From: Paraburkholderia kururiensis
GTDB lineage: Bacteria > Pseudomonadota > Gammaproteobacteria > Burkholderiales > Burkholderiaceae
DNA: 64,000 bases
Assembly: GCF_034424375.1 (NCBI RefSeq)
Contig: NZ_CP139965.1
Location: 2,356,001-2,420,000 of the forward strand
Direction of reading: 5' to 3'
How positions within the stretch are numbered: position 1 is the first letter of the stretch; each line of letters begins with the position of its first letter. The translations under genes were made by a program, and so were the position numbers. Below are positions 1 to 7,689 of the stretch, in pieces. Under the pieces are notes generated by a model, which made no database searches, was not told the origin of the DNA, and was given only the letters and a program-made list of their open reading frames with translations.

Positions 1-379
1 CCACCGTGAGCGGCTTCACCAGATAGTCGCGTACGCCGATCTTGAGCAGGCTGCGAAACAGGCCCACGTCGTTGCGTTCGCCGAGCGTCACCACCTGCAC
101 CGAGGGTTCGCATACTTCCGCGAGCCGGCCCAGATCGGAGAGCGGCATCACGCAGCCTTGCAGATCGACGAGCAGGAACTGCGGCGAGCGGTCGAGCTTC
201 GCGAGATGGGCGATTGCGTCGTCGATGGTGCCCACGGCGATGTACGTGTGCGGCATCGCCTGTTCGAGCACGTAGTTCTTCAGCACCTGTTCCGTGGCCT
301 TGTCCGCGACGAACGCCACGAAGTCGGCCGCGCGCGCGGCGCTGCGGGGCTTCGGGAGAATGGAGGGCATCGTGCTCAT
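1..379 (-). CDS. cpaE: Tad pilus assembly protein CpaE/TadZ, N-terminal part (truncated by window edge)
   Basis: Reading down from the ATG at 379 there are 126 codons without a stop before the window ends. The visible part looks like the receiver-like N-terminal domain of CpaE/TadZ: a central LLVDLQG strand with the aspartate in the phospho-acceptor position and a terminal DYLVKPLT motif. In this family the domain precedes a MinD/ParA-type ATPase domain that helps place the Tad machine at the cell pole; that part lies outside the window. The gene starts 23 bp after cpaD stops, on the same strand. The family call rests on the receiver-like fold together with its place in a clear tad operon. 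A free-standing response regulator is less likely. Confidence 0.8.
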   Translation of the reverse strand, partial: MSTMPSILPKPRSAARAADFVAFVADKATEQVLKNYVLEQAMPHTYIAVGTIDDAIAHLAKLDRSPQFLLVDLQGCVMPLSDLGRLAEVCEPSVQVVTLGERNDVGLFRSLLKIGVRDYLVKPLTV

Positions 380-402
380 GGTGGCCTCTAATGTGGCGTG
401 CG

Positions 403-789
403 TTATCTCGCGTCGCGCGACGTGGTCGGGTCGAGCGGCATCACCTTGCCCGCCTCGTAGCGACGCACGGCGGAGGCTGCCGTCGCCGCATCGGCGGGAC
501 CGAGCGGCTGCGGTGCCACGAGGTCGCGCGGATTGGCGATCTGCGCCGCGAGATTCGTGTACGTGGCGCAGCCCCATGCCATGCGCGGACGCACGTGCCC
601 GGCATCGATCAGCACCGAGGCGCGCGAAAGGCTGTCGCAATCGGGGGGCGCCACGGTGTTGCCGCGCAGCGTGAGCACCGAGGTGTCCGGCATGTCGCGC
701 GGCGGATGAAAGCAGCCGGCGAGGCTTGCCGCGCAGGCCGCCATCGCGAGCCAGCGAACGGGTTGCAACGGAAAAGATGCGCGTGTCAT
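403..789 (-). CDS. cpaD: Tad pilus lipoprotein, CpaD family
   Basis: A 128-residue protein with a type II signal peptide and lipobox SLAGC (lipid-bearing Cys about residue 26), so it should be anchored in the outer membrane. The C-terminal half carries the CpaD signature GCATYTNLAAQIANPRDL followed by an EAGK-type end. Family members are accessory lipoproteins of the Tad secretin complex. It is shorter than typical CpaD proteins (about 200 residues), mainly in the middle. The ATG at 789 was chosen over an upstream in-frame start because it leaves 10 bp after cpaC and begins the signal peptide directly. Confidence 0.85.
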   Translation of the reverse strand: MTRASFPLQPVRWLAMAACAASLAGCFHPPRDMPDTSVLTLRGNTVAPPDCDSLSRASVLIDAGHVRPRMAWGCATYTNLAAQIANPRDLVAPQPLGPADAATAASAVRRYEAGKVMPLDPTTSRDAR

Positions 790-799
790 GGCGGGCCTC

Positions 800-2353
800 T
801 CAGTAGACATAGCCGGCCGCGCCCACGAGGCGCGGTTCCGCGCTGCTCGCCGCGCTCTCGCCCGCGGCAGGCCCGAAGCGCCGGCCGAAGCTGTATTCGA
901 TGTCGTTGGCCGGCGACTCCAGCGATTCGAGCGGCGAGCGCAGGCGTGCGGCCTGGGTGGGCTGCACGATGTACGGCGTCACCATGATCACGAGCTCGGT
1001 CTTGTTGTTGAGGTAGTTCGTGGACGAGAACAGCTTGCCGAGAATCGGAATCGAGCCGAGGCCCGGCAACTGCGAAACGGTGTCTTTCGTCACGCTTTGC
1101 AGAAGACCCGCAATCGCGAAGCTCTGGCCGCTGCCGAGTTCCACCGTGGTATCCGCGCGGCGCACGGAGAGCCCCGGCACCGTGATGCTGCCCGTGGTGA
1201 CGCTCACCGACGTATCGATCTGGCTCACTTCGGGGCGCACCTTGAGGCTGATGCGATTGTCGGCGAGCACGGTGGGCGTGAAGTCGAGCTTCACGCCGAA
1301 CTGCTTGAAGTCGACCGTGATGGCGCCGTTCACCTGCGAGACCGGAATCGGAAATTCGCCGCCCGCAATGAAGCTCGCCGTCTGCCCCGAGAGCGCAACC
1401 AGATTCGGTTCGGCCAGCACGGTAAGGAGCCCTTCCTCGTTGAGCGCGTCGATCAAGACCTGGATGTTGCTGTGGCCGGTCTGAAATGCGCCGAACAGCG
1501 AGAACGCATTGTTCGTCGGCAAGTTGAACGTCGTCGTGCCATTGGTCGTCGTCGTGATCGGGCGGCCGCTGAACACGCCGCCGAACCAGTGGCCCGCGGC
1601 GTTGCCGAGCGACTGCCAGTTGATGCCCAGTTGCTGCGTAACGTTGCGATCCACTTCCGTGATGCGCACGAGCAGTTGCACCTGGAGCGGCCGGCCCACC
1701 GTCATGCGGTTGACCAGCACCTCCTTGTCGTCGAGCCACGGCGTGACCGCCTGAATCACGGCGTCGGCGTCGGCGGCGTTCGCGGCGTCGCCTGCAATCT
1801 GGAGCGACCCCAGCCCTTCCGTCACAGAGAGCTTCATGTTCGGAAAGCGCGTGGCAAGCGCGGCGCGCAACGCGTCCGTGTCGCGCGAGACGGTGATCGT
1901 GCGCTGCAATAGCGTGCGGTTGTTGGGGCCGAGCACATAGAGCGTCGTGGAGCCGCTCTTCTTGCCGAGCACGAACACGGCGCGCGGCGACGGCACGTGG
2001 ACGTCGGCCACGTTCGGGTCCGCGACGAAAACCGAAGTGGCATCTTCGTTGAGCCGCAGCAAGGTGCCCTTGCCCGCAGTGACGGCGAGCGGTCCGTTTC
2101 CATATGCGAGCGGTTCGGCGTGTGCCCCGTTCGCTTCGCGCTGGGCGCCTGACGTGGCCGCGTCCTTCTTGCCCGCGCCGACCGGCTGACCAGCGACGAG
2201 GGCCACGCCCTGGGGCGCCGCAGCCTGCGCGGACGCGATGCACGTCAGCGCGGCCACGGCACACCCTGCCGCCCAGACGAGCGCGCGGCATGCCGCGCGT
2301 CGCGTTCCGGCGTGCGGCGCGGCGAAGCGGATCGGACTGTACGGCTTGCTCAT
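800..2353 (-). CDS. cpaC: Tad/type II-III family secretin CpaC (RcpA)
   Basis: A 517-residue outer-membrane secretin that forms the pore for Flp pili. In order it shows a Sec signal peptide (cleavage near SAQA, about residue 44), an N-terminal secretin-associated domain (about 75-140, ending near GKKSGSTTLYVLG), a BON-like segment (about 150-205) and the secretin domain (about 285-460), which includes VPGLSVRRADTTVELGSGQS. The start at 2353 (MSKPYSP) was preferred over the upstream in-frame start because it puts the basic signal-peptide region near the N-terminus. It lies 32 bp downstream of cpaB and 10 bp upstream of cpaD in one operon. Confidence 0.93.
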   Translation of the reverse strand: MSKPYSPIRFAAPHAGTRRAACRALVWAAGCAVAALTCIASAQAAAPQGVALVAGQPVGAGKKDAATSGAQREANGAHAEPLAYGNGPLAVTAGKGTLLRLNEDATSVFVADPNVADVHVPSPRAVFVLGKKSGSTTLYVLGPNNRTLLQRTITVSRDTDALRAALATRFPNMKLSVTEGLGSLQIAGDAANAADADAVIQAVTPWLDDKEVLVNRMTVGRPLQVQLLVRITEVDRNVTQQLGINWQSLGNAAGHWFGGVFSGRPITTTTNGTTTFNLPTNNAFSLFGAFQTGHSNIQVLIDALNEEGLLTVLAEPNLVALSGQTASFIAGGEFPIPVSQVNGAITVDFKQFGVKLDFTPTVLADNRISLKVRPEVSQIDTSVSVTTGSITVPGLSVRRADTTVELGSGQSFAIAGLLQSVTKDTVSQLPGLGSIPILGKLFSSTNYLNNKTELVIMVTPYIVQPTQAARLRSPLESLESPANDIEYSFGRRFGPAAGESAASSAEPRLVGAAGYVY

Positions 2354-2385
2354 GCTTCGGATCCCTGAGAAATGCGCCATCCGCG

Positions 2386-3411
2386 TCAACGCGTGGGTTG
2401 CTCGGGTGCGCCCGGCGACGGCGGCGGGCCGCCCGCGGGCAGGCTGGGGTTGCCCGGAAGTGCCGCGGCAGCCGCCACCGTCGAAGGCAGCGGCGGCGTG
2501 CCGGCACTGCCGCCGCCCAGGCTGTCCGAGCGTTCCGAGCCGCGATAAATGACGACGGACTTCGGCGCAGGCGCCACCGCGGCAGGCGCGCCTTGCGGAG
2601 CCTGGGACGCATGCGGCGACGGCAGTTCGCGCACGGCGCTCGATATGTCGCCGGCCCAGACTGGCCGCGCGTGCAGCGGTCCCGAGGCCGGTACGGCGGA
2701 GGCCGCATCGGGCTCGCGGCTCGCCTTCGCGAAGCTGCGCAGCGCGAACGAGAGGCTGCCCAGGCGCGCCGCGACCGACACCACTTCGGCCATGTGCGGC
2801 GTCACTTCCAGCGTTACGGTGCGGGCGCGGCTGTTGGCGTCGGGCGTATCGCTACTTTTCGGACGACTGAGTTCCGAACCCACGGCGAGCACGCGCACGC
2901 GCTCCACGACGGTTTCACTCGATACGGCAAGGTCCGGCGAATCCGTGCGGCGGTCCATCTGCTGCGTGAGCAGCAGGTCCACGTAATCGCCCGGCTGGAT
3001 CAGGCCGGCGTTGCCGGAGACGTCGTCGATCGCCACGGACACCGCGCGCATGTCCGGCTTGAGCGTGGCCGCGAGGAAGCCCGGCGCGCTCGGCAGGATC
3101 ACGTCGTCCGGGCCCAGCACAGTGCCGGCCGCAGCGGCGTGACGCAGCAATGCGCCCTTCAGCTCGTTGGCGTTCGGTGCGTTCGCGATGACGGCGCCCG
3201 CCGGCACGTTGGCCGAGGGCACGTCTTTCCAGGCGAGGTCGTCGTCGCGCAGCAGCAGACCCTGCGGCAAATCGGCCGCGCTCACGCGGATCTTCACGGT
3301 GGGCACCACCTGCGCCCCGGGATGCGAGATGCTCGCCACCACCGTGCGCACGATCAACGCGATCAGCACGGCGCCCACGAGCAACAACAGAATCTTGATG
3401 ATGTTCGACAC
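2386..3411 (-). CDS. cpaB: Tad pilus assembly protein CpaB (RcpC)
   Basis: A 341-residue periplasmic protein with one N-terminal membrane anchor (about residues 5-24), a SAF domain (about 38-105, including DLPQGLLLRDDDL) and an RcpC/CpaB domain (about 115-235, with QPGDYVDLLLTQQ). The last 85 or so residues are rich in Pro, Ala and Gly and look disordered. RcpC proteins stabilise the Tad secretin and may contact peptidoglycan. The start codon is GTG at 3411, preceded by a strong GGAGGGG ribosome-binding site, 13 bp after cpaA. Confidence 0.92.
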   Translation of the reverse strand: MSNIIKILLLLVGAVLIALIVRTVVASISHPGAQVVPTVKIRVSAADLPQGLLLRDDDLAWKDVPSANVPAGAVIANAPNANELKGALLRHAAAAGTVLGPDDVILPSAPGFLAATLKPDMRAVSVAIDDVSGNAGLIQPGDYVDLLLTQQMDRRTDSPDLAVSSETVVERVRVLAVGSELSRPKSSDTPDANSRARTVTLEVTPHMAEVVSVAARLGSLSFALRSFAKASREPDAASAVPASGPLHARPVWAGDISSAVRELPSPHASQAPQGAPAAVAPAPKSVVIYRGSERSDSLGGGSAGTPPLPSTVAAAAALPGNPSLPAGGPPPSPGAPEQPTR

Positions 3412-3424
3412 GGCGGGTCCCCTC

Positions 3425-3934
3425 CTATCGCACAGCCAGCAGCGAGAACCACGCGGGCAGACCGATCACGGCCGTGCCGCCCGCAGCCAGCGCCACGCCA
3501 TACGGCACGCCGCGCGTGCCCGAAAACATCGCGAGCGCCCGCACCGCTCGCGCACGATGCCGCGGGTCCAGGCGCTGCGTCGCGAGGCTCAGAAGCGCGA
3601 CCACGGTGCCGCTCACCGATATCAGCACGAGCGCCGGCCACGAAAGCGGCGGGCCGGCCCACAGAAAGACAGCGGCGGCCAGTTTGGCGTCGCCGCCGCC
3701 CATCCAGCCCAGCGCGAACAGCACGGCACAGACCGCGAACACCACGCAGGCCAGCGCCACATGGGAGAGCACGTCGGACGCGCTGCGATGAACCGCAAGC
3801 GCATCCGCAAAGAAAAGCAGCCCGAATGCGAGCACGGAGCGCGTGGGCAAGCGTCGCGCACGAACGTCGATGACGGCGAGCGAAAACAGCACGGCCAGCG
3901 CCACGGCCCGCAGGGCAAGAGAAACTAACGGCAT
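3425..3934 (-). CDS. cpaA: Prepilin peptidase CpaA/TadV (type IV leader aspartyl protease)
   Basis: A 169-residue integral membrane protein of about six spans. It keeps both catalytic aspartates of the TFPP family: D23 in AVIDVRARRLP and D82 in the GxGD-type motif MGGGDAKL. It lacks the N-terminal methyltransferase domain found in PilD, which is normal for the short CpaA/TadV type. It should remove the leader of the Flp pilin encoded 49 bp upstream. Gene order flp-cpaA-cpaB-cpaC-cpaD-cpaE matches Tad loci of Burkholderia-type bacteria. Confidence 0.93.
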   Translation of the reverse strand: MPLVSLALRAVALAVLFSLAVIDVRARRLPTRSVLAFGLLFFADALAVHRSASDVLSHVALACVVFAVCAVLFALGWMGGGDAKLAAAVFLWAGPPLSWPALVLISVSGTVVALLSLATQRLDPRHRARAVRALAMFSGTRGVPYGVALAAGGTAVIGLPAWFSLLAVR

Positions 3935-3983
3935 GATGCAAGCAGGGGAACCAGCACGCTGGCAGACTCCCCTCCCAGACGAA

Positions 3984-4163
3984 TCAGCTCGCCGAAGCCG
4001 TGGTGATCTTCGTAAAGAGATTCGTGAACAGGGTGCCGATGCTGGTGTCGAACGCGGTGCCGACAGCGGTCAGCGCGACTGCAACGATGCCTGCCATGAT
4101 CGCGTACTCCATGGCGCTCACGCCACGTTCGTCGCGGACAAATGCCTTCAGAAGTTTGCGCAT
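3984..4163 (-). CDS. flp: Flp family type IVb pilin
   Basis: A 59-residue open reading frame starting at ATG 4163, with AAGGAA about 8 bases upstream. The protein has a short basic leader (MRKLLKAFVRDERG) followed by VSAMEYAIMAGIVAVAL, the classic Flp cleavage context: Gly before the cut, Glu at +5 and Tyr at +6, then a hydrophobic helix. The product would be the major subunit of Tad pili, used for adherence and biofilm formation. It is the first gene of the tad operon, and the palindrome-bearing leader upstream probably contains its promoter. Confidence 0.95.
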   Translation of the reverse strand: MRKLLKAFVRDERGVSAMEYAIMAGIVAVALTAVGTAFDTSIGTLFTNLFTKITTASAS

Positions 4164-4210
4164 TTGAGGTTCCTTTTCCCAGGGAGTTGAACAAGGGCGG
4201 CCCTCCTGGT

Positions 4211-4239
4211 GTCCGTAAAACGATTACGGAAATACGGAC
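4211..4239. promoter_or_regulatory. Palindromic element upstream of flp
   Basis: Three CCGTA half-sites lie together: GTCCGTA at 4211-4217, TTACGG at 4224-4229 and TACGGAC at 4233-4239. CCGTAA-N5-TTACGG is a perfect inverted repeat, and GTCCGTA/TACGGAC is a second one around it. The element is 48 bp upstream of the flp start codon, where an operator would be expected. No regulator can be named. Confidence 0.4.
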
Positions 4240-4502
4240 CCACGATGGCTAGGCAAGTTAACGGCGAGCCCTTTTTTATCTTTAGGAATACGAGATGAAG
4301 GATCGTTTTCCCTGGTATGGAGGCGACAAGAAACGTAGGTGTTCTATTTGATTCATATCAACGTCTCTCTTGCGCAATTGCCGTGACGTGCAAGGTCGGG
4401 CGTGTGGCCACGTGTGGCGCAGCGTTCGATACGACGAAGAGCGCGATTGGGACGCGAGTGGGGGCGCGCTTAAATTGGCCTTCTAGTTCAAGGCCAAGAC
4501 AC

Positions 4503-4620
4503 TATGATCCGACGAATTGGCTCGTCCCAAAACGGCACTTTTTCCCGCACATCGTTTTGGACTTCGAAAAAAGCGAACCGTGCATGGAACACCAGTTTCG
4601 GCCCGCGCCTGGTGTTTTCC
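4503..4620 (+). ncRNA. Candidate small RNA (speculative)
   Basis: On the plus strand a TATGAT -10-like box at 4503-4508 is followed about 80 bases later by an 8-bp perfect stem (4588-4595 with 4609-4616) running directly into TTTTCC. No plus-strand protein gene lies upstream that would need this terminator. A transcript of about 105 nt is therefore possible. The -35 region is poor and there is no expression evidence, so this stays a weak call. Confidence 0.18.
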
Positions 4621-4719
4621 CTGGTGCGACGCTTGCCCGCCCTTTCCAGCGACGACGCTACGAATCGCCGCACTGGCAAGCCGTCTTTCGCACTGGGCGA
4701 GCGATACGCAAAACGAAAA

Positions 4720-4750
4720 ACGGGCGACCGGTGGTGAACCGGTCGCCCGT
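4720..4750 (-). terminator. Rho-independent terminator of galU
   Basis: A perfect 12-bp stem, ACGGGCGACCGG (4720-4731) with CCGGTCGCCCGT (4739-4750) and a 7-nt loop, is followed on the minus strand by TTTTTCGTTTT. It lies 58 bp after the galU stop codon, in the right orientation. Confidence 0.88.
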
Positions 4751-4808
4751 CGTACATCGGAAATGTGGCTCGTGCCGTGCGCCCCCGGCGTGCGGGGACG
4801 GACCTGAG

Positions 4809-5702
4809 TCAGGCCGCGGCGGCCGTGATCATCGTGGGCAGATACGCCTGCAGATATTCCTCGAACTCGTCCTTGACCTCGGGATGGCGCAGCGCGAATT
4901 CCACCGTCGCCTTGAGGTAGCCGATCTTGCTGCCGCAGTCGAAGCGCGTGCCGTGATAGCGGTACGCCAGCACCTGTTCTTCGGCAAGCAGCGATTGCAG
5001 GGCGTCGGTCAGCTGAAGCTCGCCGCCCGCACCGGGATTCAGCGCGCGAATGTGCTTGAAGATGGTCGGCATCAACACGTAGCGACCCACCACGCCGAGA
5101 TTCGAAGGCGCCACTTCGGGCGCCGGCTTCTCGACGATGCCCGAGAGCTTGATGACGTCCTCTTCCCATTCGCGGCCGTCCACCACGCCATAGGAGCGGC
5201 TGTGCTCGCGCGGAATGGTCTCCACGCCCACCACCGAGCTGTGATAGTGGTTGAAGACGTTGACCAGCTGCTTCATGACAGGCGTCGTGCTGTGCAGCAG
5301 GTCGTCCGCGAGAATCACGGCGAACGGGCTGTCGCCCACGAGCTTTTCGGCGCACAGCACCGCATGCCCGAGACCCAGCGCTTCGGGCTGGCGCACGTAG
5401 AAGCAGTCCACGTGACTCGGCTTGATACTGCGCACGAGTTCGAGCAGCTTGTCCTTGCGGCGCGCTTCGAGTTCTGCCTCGATCTCGTACGACTTGTCGA
5501 AATGGTCTTCAATGGCGCGCTTGCTGCGGCCCGTCACGAAGATCATCTCCGTGATGCCGGCTGCGATCGCCTCTTCTACCGCGTACTGGATCAGCGGTTT
5601 GTCGACGATGGGCAGCATCTCCTTCGGGCTTGCCTTGGTAGCGGGCAGAAAGCGTGTCCCGAGACCAGCCACAGGAAAGACAGCTTTGGTAACTTTTAGC
5701 AT
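4809..5702 (-). CDS. galU: UTP-glucose-1-phosphate uridylyltransferase
   Basis: A 297-residue cytoplasmic enzyme that makes UDP-glucose from UTP and glucose-1-phosphate. The N-terminus holds the nucleotidyltransferase signature GLGTRFLPATKASPKEMLP, and a later VEKP motif and GGELQLTDAL are typical of GalU. The length matches the family. The ATG at 5702 (MLKVTKAVFPVAG) is the family start; longer in-frame reading upstream is spurious. UDP-glucose feeds the dehydrogenase encoded at 30-31.5 kb and supplies glucosyl and galactosyl donors for the polysaccharide. By position it corresponds to bceT of the second cepacian cluster. It ends at a clear terminator. Confidence 0.95.
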   Translation of the reverse strand: MLKVTKAVFPVAGLGTRFLPATKASPKEMLPIVDKPLIQYAVEEAIAAGITEMIFVTGRSKRAIEDHFDKSYEIEAELEARRKDKLLELVRSIKPSHVDCFYVRQPEALGLGHAVLCAEKLVGDSPFAVILADDLLHSTTPVMKQLVNVFNHYHSSVVGVETIPREHSRSYGVVDGREWEEDVIKLSGIVEKPAPEVAPSNLGVVGRYVLMPTIFKHIRALNPGAGGELQLTDALQSLLAEEQVLAYRYHGTRFDCGSKIGYLKATVEFALRHPEVKDEFEEYLQAYLPTMITAAAA

Positions 5703-5800
5703 TACAGGTATTCCCCCATCGATTGCCGATATACGGCACGCCCGTGCAGCGGCGAGCCGGCATCCCCGAGAAGACTGGTGGAAGTTATTTTTGTGGCATT

Positions 5801-5827
5801 GCGTATTCATTGCCTGTCCGAATACGC
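5801..5827. promoter_or_regulatory. Inverted repeat upstream of galU
   Basis: GCGTATTC (5801-5808) and GAATACGC (5820-5827) form a perfect 8-bp inverted repeat with an 11-nt spacer, about 100 bp upstream of the galU start. It could be an operator or a hairpin in the galU leader. On neither strand is it followed by a good T-run, so a terminator is less likely. Confidence 0.3.
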
Positions 5828-5994
5828 TAGCAGGAAAAAAACAGGCGGTATGCGCGGAACCGAACCGATGCGGTGAGCGCCGCCGGAAAGATTTGCGCGT
5901 GCAGAAAGGACGACGCAGCACGATTTTCCGGCCAGAAGAGCCCGAGCGGCATAATCGATACGAAATGCCACGCATACCCGAGCGGAATGCCAGT

Positions 5995-6138
5995 CTACTC
6001 GGTTTCATCGGCTTCAGGCAACTTGCCCGAAGACGTCGTGAAGCGCCTGATCGGCTCGTTACGCAAGGCTTCCCGATAGGCCGACGCGGCCACGAGAATC
6101 AGGATGACGGCAATGCCCGCCAGCAGATGCAGGTTCAT
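5995..6138 (-). CDS. Small single-span membrane protein, hypothetical
   Basis: A 47-residue reading frame starting MNLHLLAGIAVILILVAASA, one clear membrane helix followed by a basic then acidic soluble tail (ending EADETE). An AAGGGT-like ribosome-binding site lies just upstream of the ATG at 6138. I do not recognise a family. It lies between galU and the divergent acyltransferase gene, so it may be a small inner-membrane accessory protein of the locus, but it could also be a chance frame. Confidence 0.42.
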   Translation of the reverse strand: MNLHLLAGIAVILILVAASAYREALRNEPIRRFTTSSGKLPEADETE

Positions 6139-6414
6139 AGCTTTACCCTTGAACAGAAGAATCCGAGATTCGCCGAGATTCACCGGGAATCACGTTAACA
6201 CGAAAAAAAGGGCAAATAATTCCGTCGGGAATCCGGATGAAAAGGCCGTGCTTTTTTTGAATGCCTTATTCCATGCACACGCCATCGCATTGAGTGACAG
6301 CGCGATTTTTTATCGATTTTTTCACTGCATTTTTGGCCGCCCCGCTGCACTACGATTGAGCCAGGCGCTCGAGGGCGCCGGTCACCCTCCCGTCATCCGT
6401 CACCGAGGACCCGA

Positions 6415-7689
6415 ATGAGCGATCCCGCACTCGATGCCGCCGGTTCGTCCCTGCGCGTCGCCGCTGTCCGCGAAACCGTGGGCGACACGCTGCGTGTCGA
6501 TACGGCAGCCGGCAAGGAGCACCTCATCGATGCCATGCGCGGCTTCGCGGCGCTGCTGGTCGCCTACTTTCACTGCCGCCAGGTGGTGTGGGTCGGCATG
6601 CAGAGCTTCCATCAAACCATGGGGCATTCGCTCTCCCCTGGCGCCATTGCCGCGTGGCTGACGCTGCCCGTTGCGTGGGGCTCCGCGGGCGTGCCGATCT
6701 TTTTCGTGATCAGCGGCTATTGCATTCATCGCGGCGCCGCGCAACGGCTTGCCGCACAACCGGCTTACCGGCTCGACACCCTTAATTTCTGGGCGCGCCG
6801 TTTCGCCCGCATCTATCCGGTGCTGCTGGCCGCCCTGATTCTCACGTTCCTGCTCGACTCCGTGAGCCTGCAACTGCCGCCCGTGAGCCACAAGATTCGC
6901 GACATCGGGCTGGAGGCGTTCCTCGTCAATCTGTTCTCGCTGCAAGGCGTGGCCGGCAAGACCTATGGCTCGAACGGCGCGCTGTGGACCCTCTCGCTCG
7001 AAGTCCAGTTCTACGCCGTCTATCCGCTCGTGTTCGCGCTCAGAAAGCGCATCGGCATGCCGGCCATCGTGGCGCTGGTCGCGCTCGTCAACGTGGCGTC
7101 GGCCTGGCTGCTCGAGCGGCACGATCTGCAGTTCTTCACGTCGTACTGGCTTTCGTGGATGCTGGGCGCGTGGATTGCCGACGCCGGGGCCATGCGCTCC
7201 GCTTCGGCGTCAAGTGCTACTGCGCCGCGCGCACAGCCGTCGCGCCTCTGGTATGCCGCCGCGGCCGCACTCATCGTGCTGGGCTGCGGCGCGTTCCACT
7301 TCGGCCAGTACGGTGCGTTCCAGCTTTGGGCGGCGGGGTTCGCGTGCTGGCTCTATGCGGCACTCGCCCGGCAATCCGCAAGCCGCGGCGTAGCGGCAGG
7401 CGCTGGCAACGGCGCGCCGCACCTCGCACTCGGTGTGCTCTCGCGTTTCGGCGACTTCAGCTACTCGCTCTATCTGATCCATCTGCCCATCTTCGTGCTG
7501 CTCGGTTCAGTGTTCTTCCGCTCCGAACTGCAGCTTGCGATCTGGCCGTCGTTCGCGTTCATGCTCGCGGTGCTGCCTGTCGCGTGGCTCTTCCACCGCC
7601 TCGTCGAGCTGCCCGCCATGCGCTGGTCCGCGAGCCTCAAGCCTCGCGCGGCCAAACCGCGGGTAACGCCTCAAGGCGTCCAGCGATAG
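6415..7689 (+). CDS. Acyltransferase family 3 membrane protein (probable BceS-type O-acyltransferase)
   Basis: A 424-residue integral membrane protein of about ten helices with the acyltransferase-3 hallmarks: DAMRGFAALLVAYFHCR, where the histidine is the expected catalytic residue, an RRFARIYPV motif, and LWTLSLEVQFYAVYP. Family members move acetyl or other acyl groups across the inner membrane onto sugars. By position between galU and the bifunctional glycosyltransferase gene it corresponds to bceS of cepacian clusters, whose product would acetylate the repeat unit. It is the only plus-strand gene in this part. Its last 19 bp overlap the 3' end of the convergent beta-propeller gene. Confidence 0.88.
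   Translation: MSDPALDAAGSSLRVAAVRETVGDTLRVDTAAGKEHLIDAMRGFAALLVAYFHCRQVVWVGMQSFHQTMGHSLSPGAIAAWLTLPVAWGSAGVPIFFVISGYCIHRGAAQRLAAQPAYRLDTLNFWARRFARIYPVLLAALILTFLLDSVSLQLPPVSHKIRDIGLEAFLVNLFSLQGVAGKTYGSNGALWTLSLEVQFYAVYPLVFALRKRIGMPAIVALVALVNVASAWLLERHDLQFFTSYWLSWMLGAWIADAGAMRSASASSATAPRAQPSRLWYAAAAALIVLGCGAFHFGQYGAFQLWAAGFACWLYAALARQSASRGVAAGAGNGAPHLALGVLSRFGDFSYSLYLIHLPIFVLLGSVFFRSELQLAIWPSFAFMLAVLPVAWLFHRLVELPAMRWSASLKPRAAKPRVTPQGVQR

Larger units (their letters stand above)
4164..4808. other. Intergenic region between galU and flp
   Basis: This 645-bp stretch has no convincing gene; the overlapping small frames have no homology that I recognise. It contains the palindromic element at 4211-4239, a perfect hairpin TTGGCCTT-N7-AAGGCCAA at 4475-4497, a second hairpin AACACCAG-N13-CTGGTGTT at 4588-4616 followed by TTCC on the plus strand, and the galU terminator at 4720-4750. 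The plus-strand hairpin raises the possibility of a small RNA. Confidence 0.5.

Noticed and set aside
2104..3873. A 589-codon plus-strand frame opposite cpaA-cpaC
   Set aside because: Antisense to the tad genes with low-complexity Arg/Ala composition; no domain.
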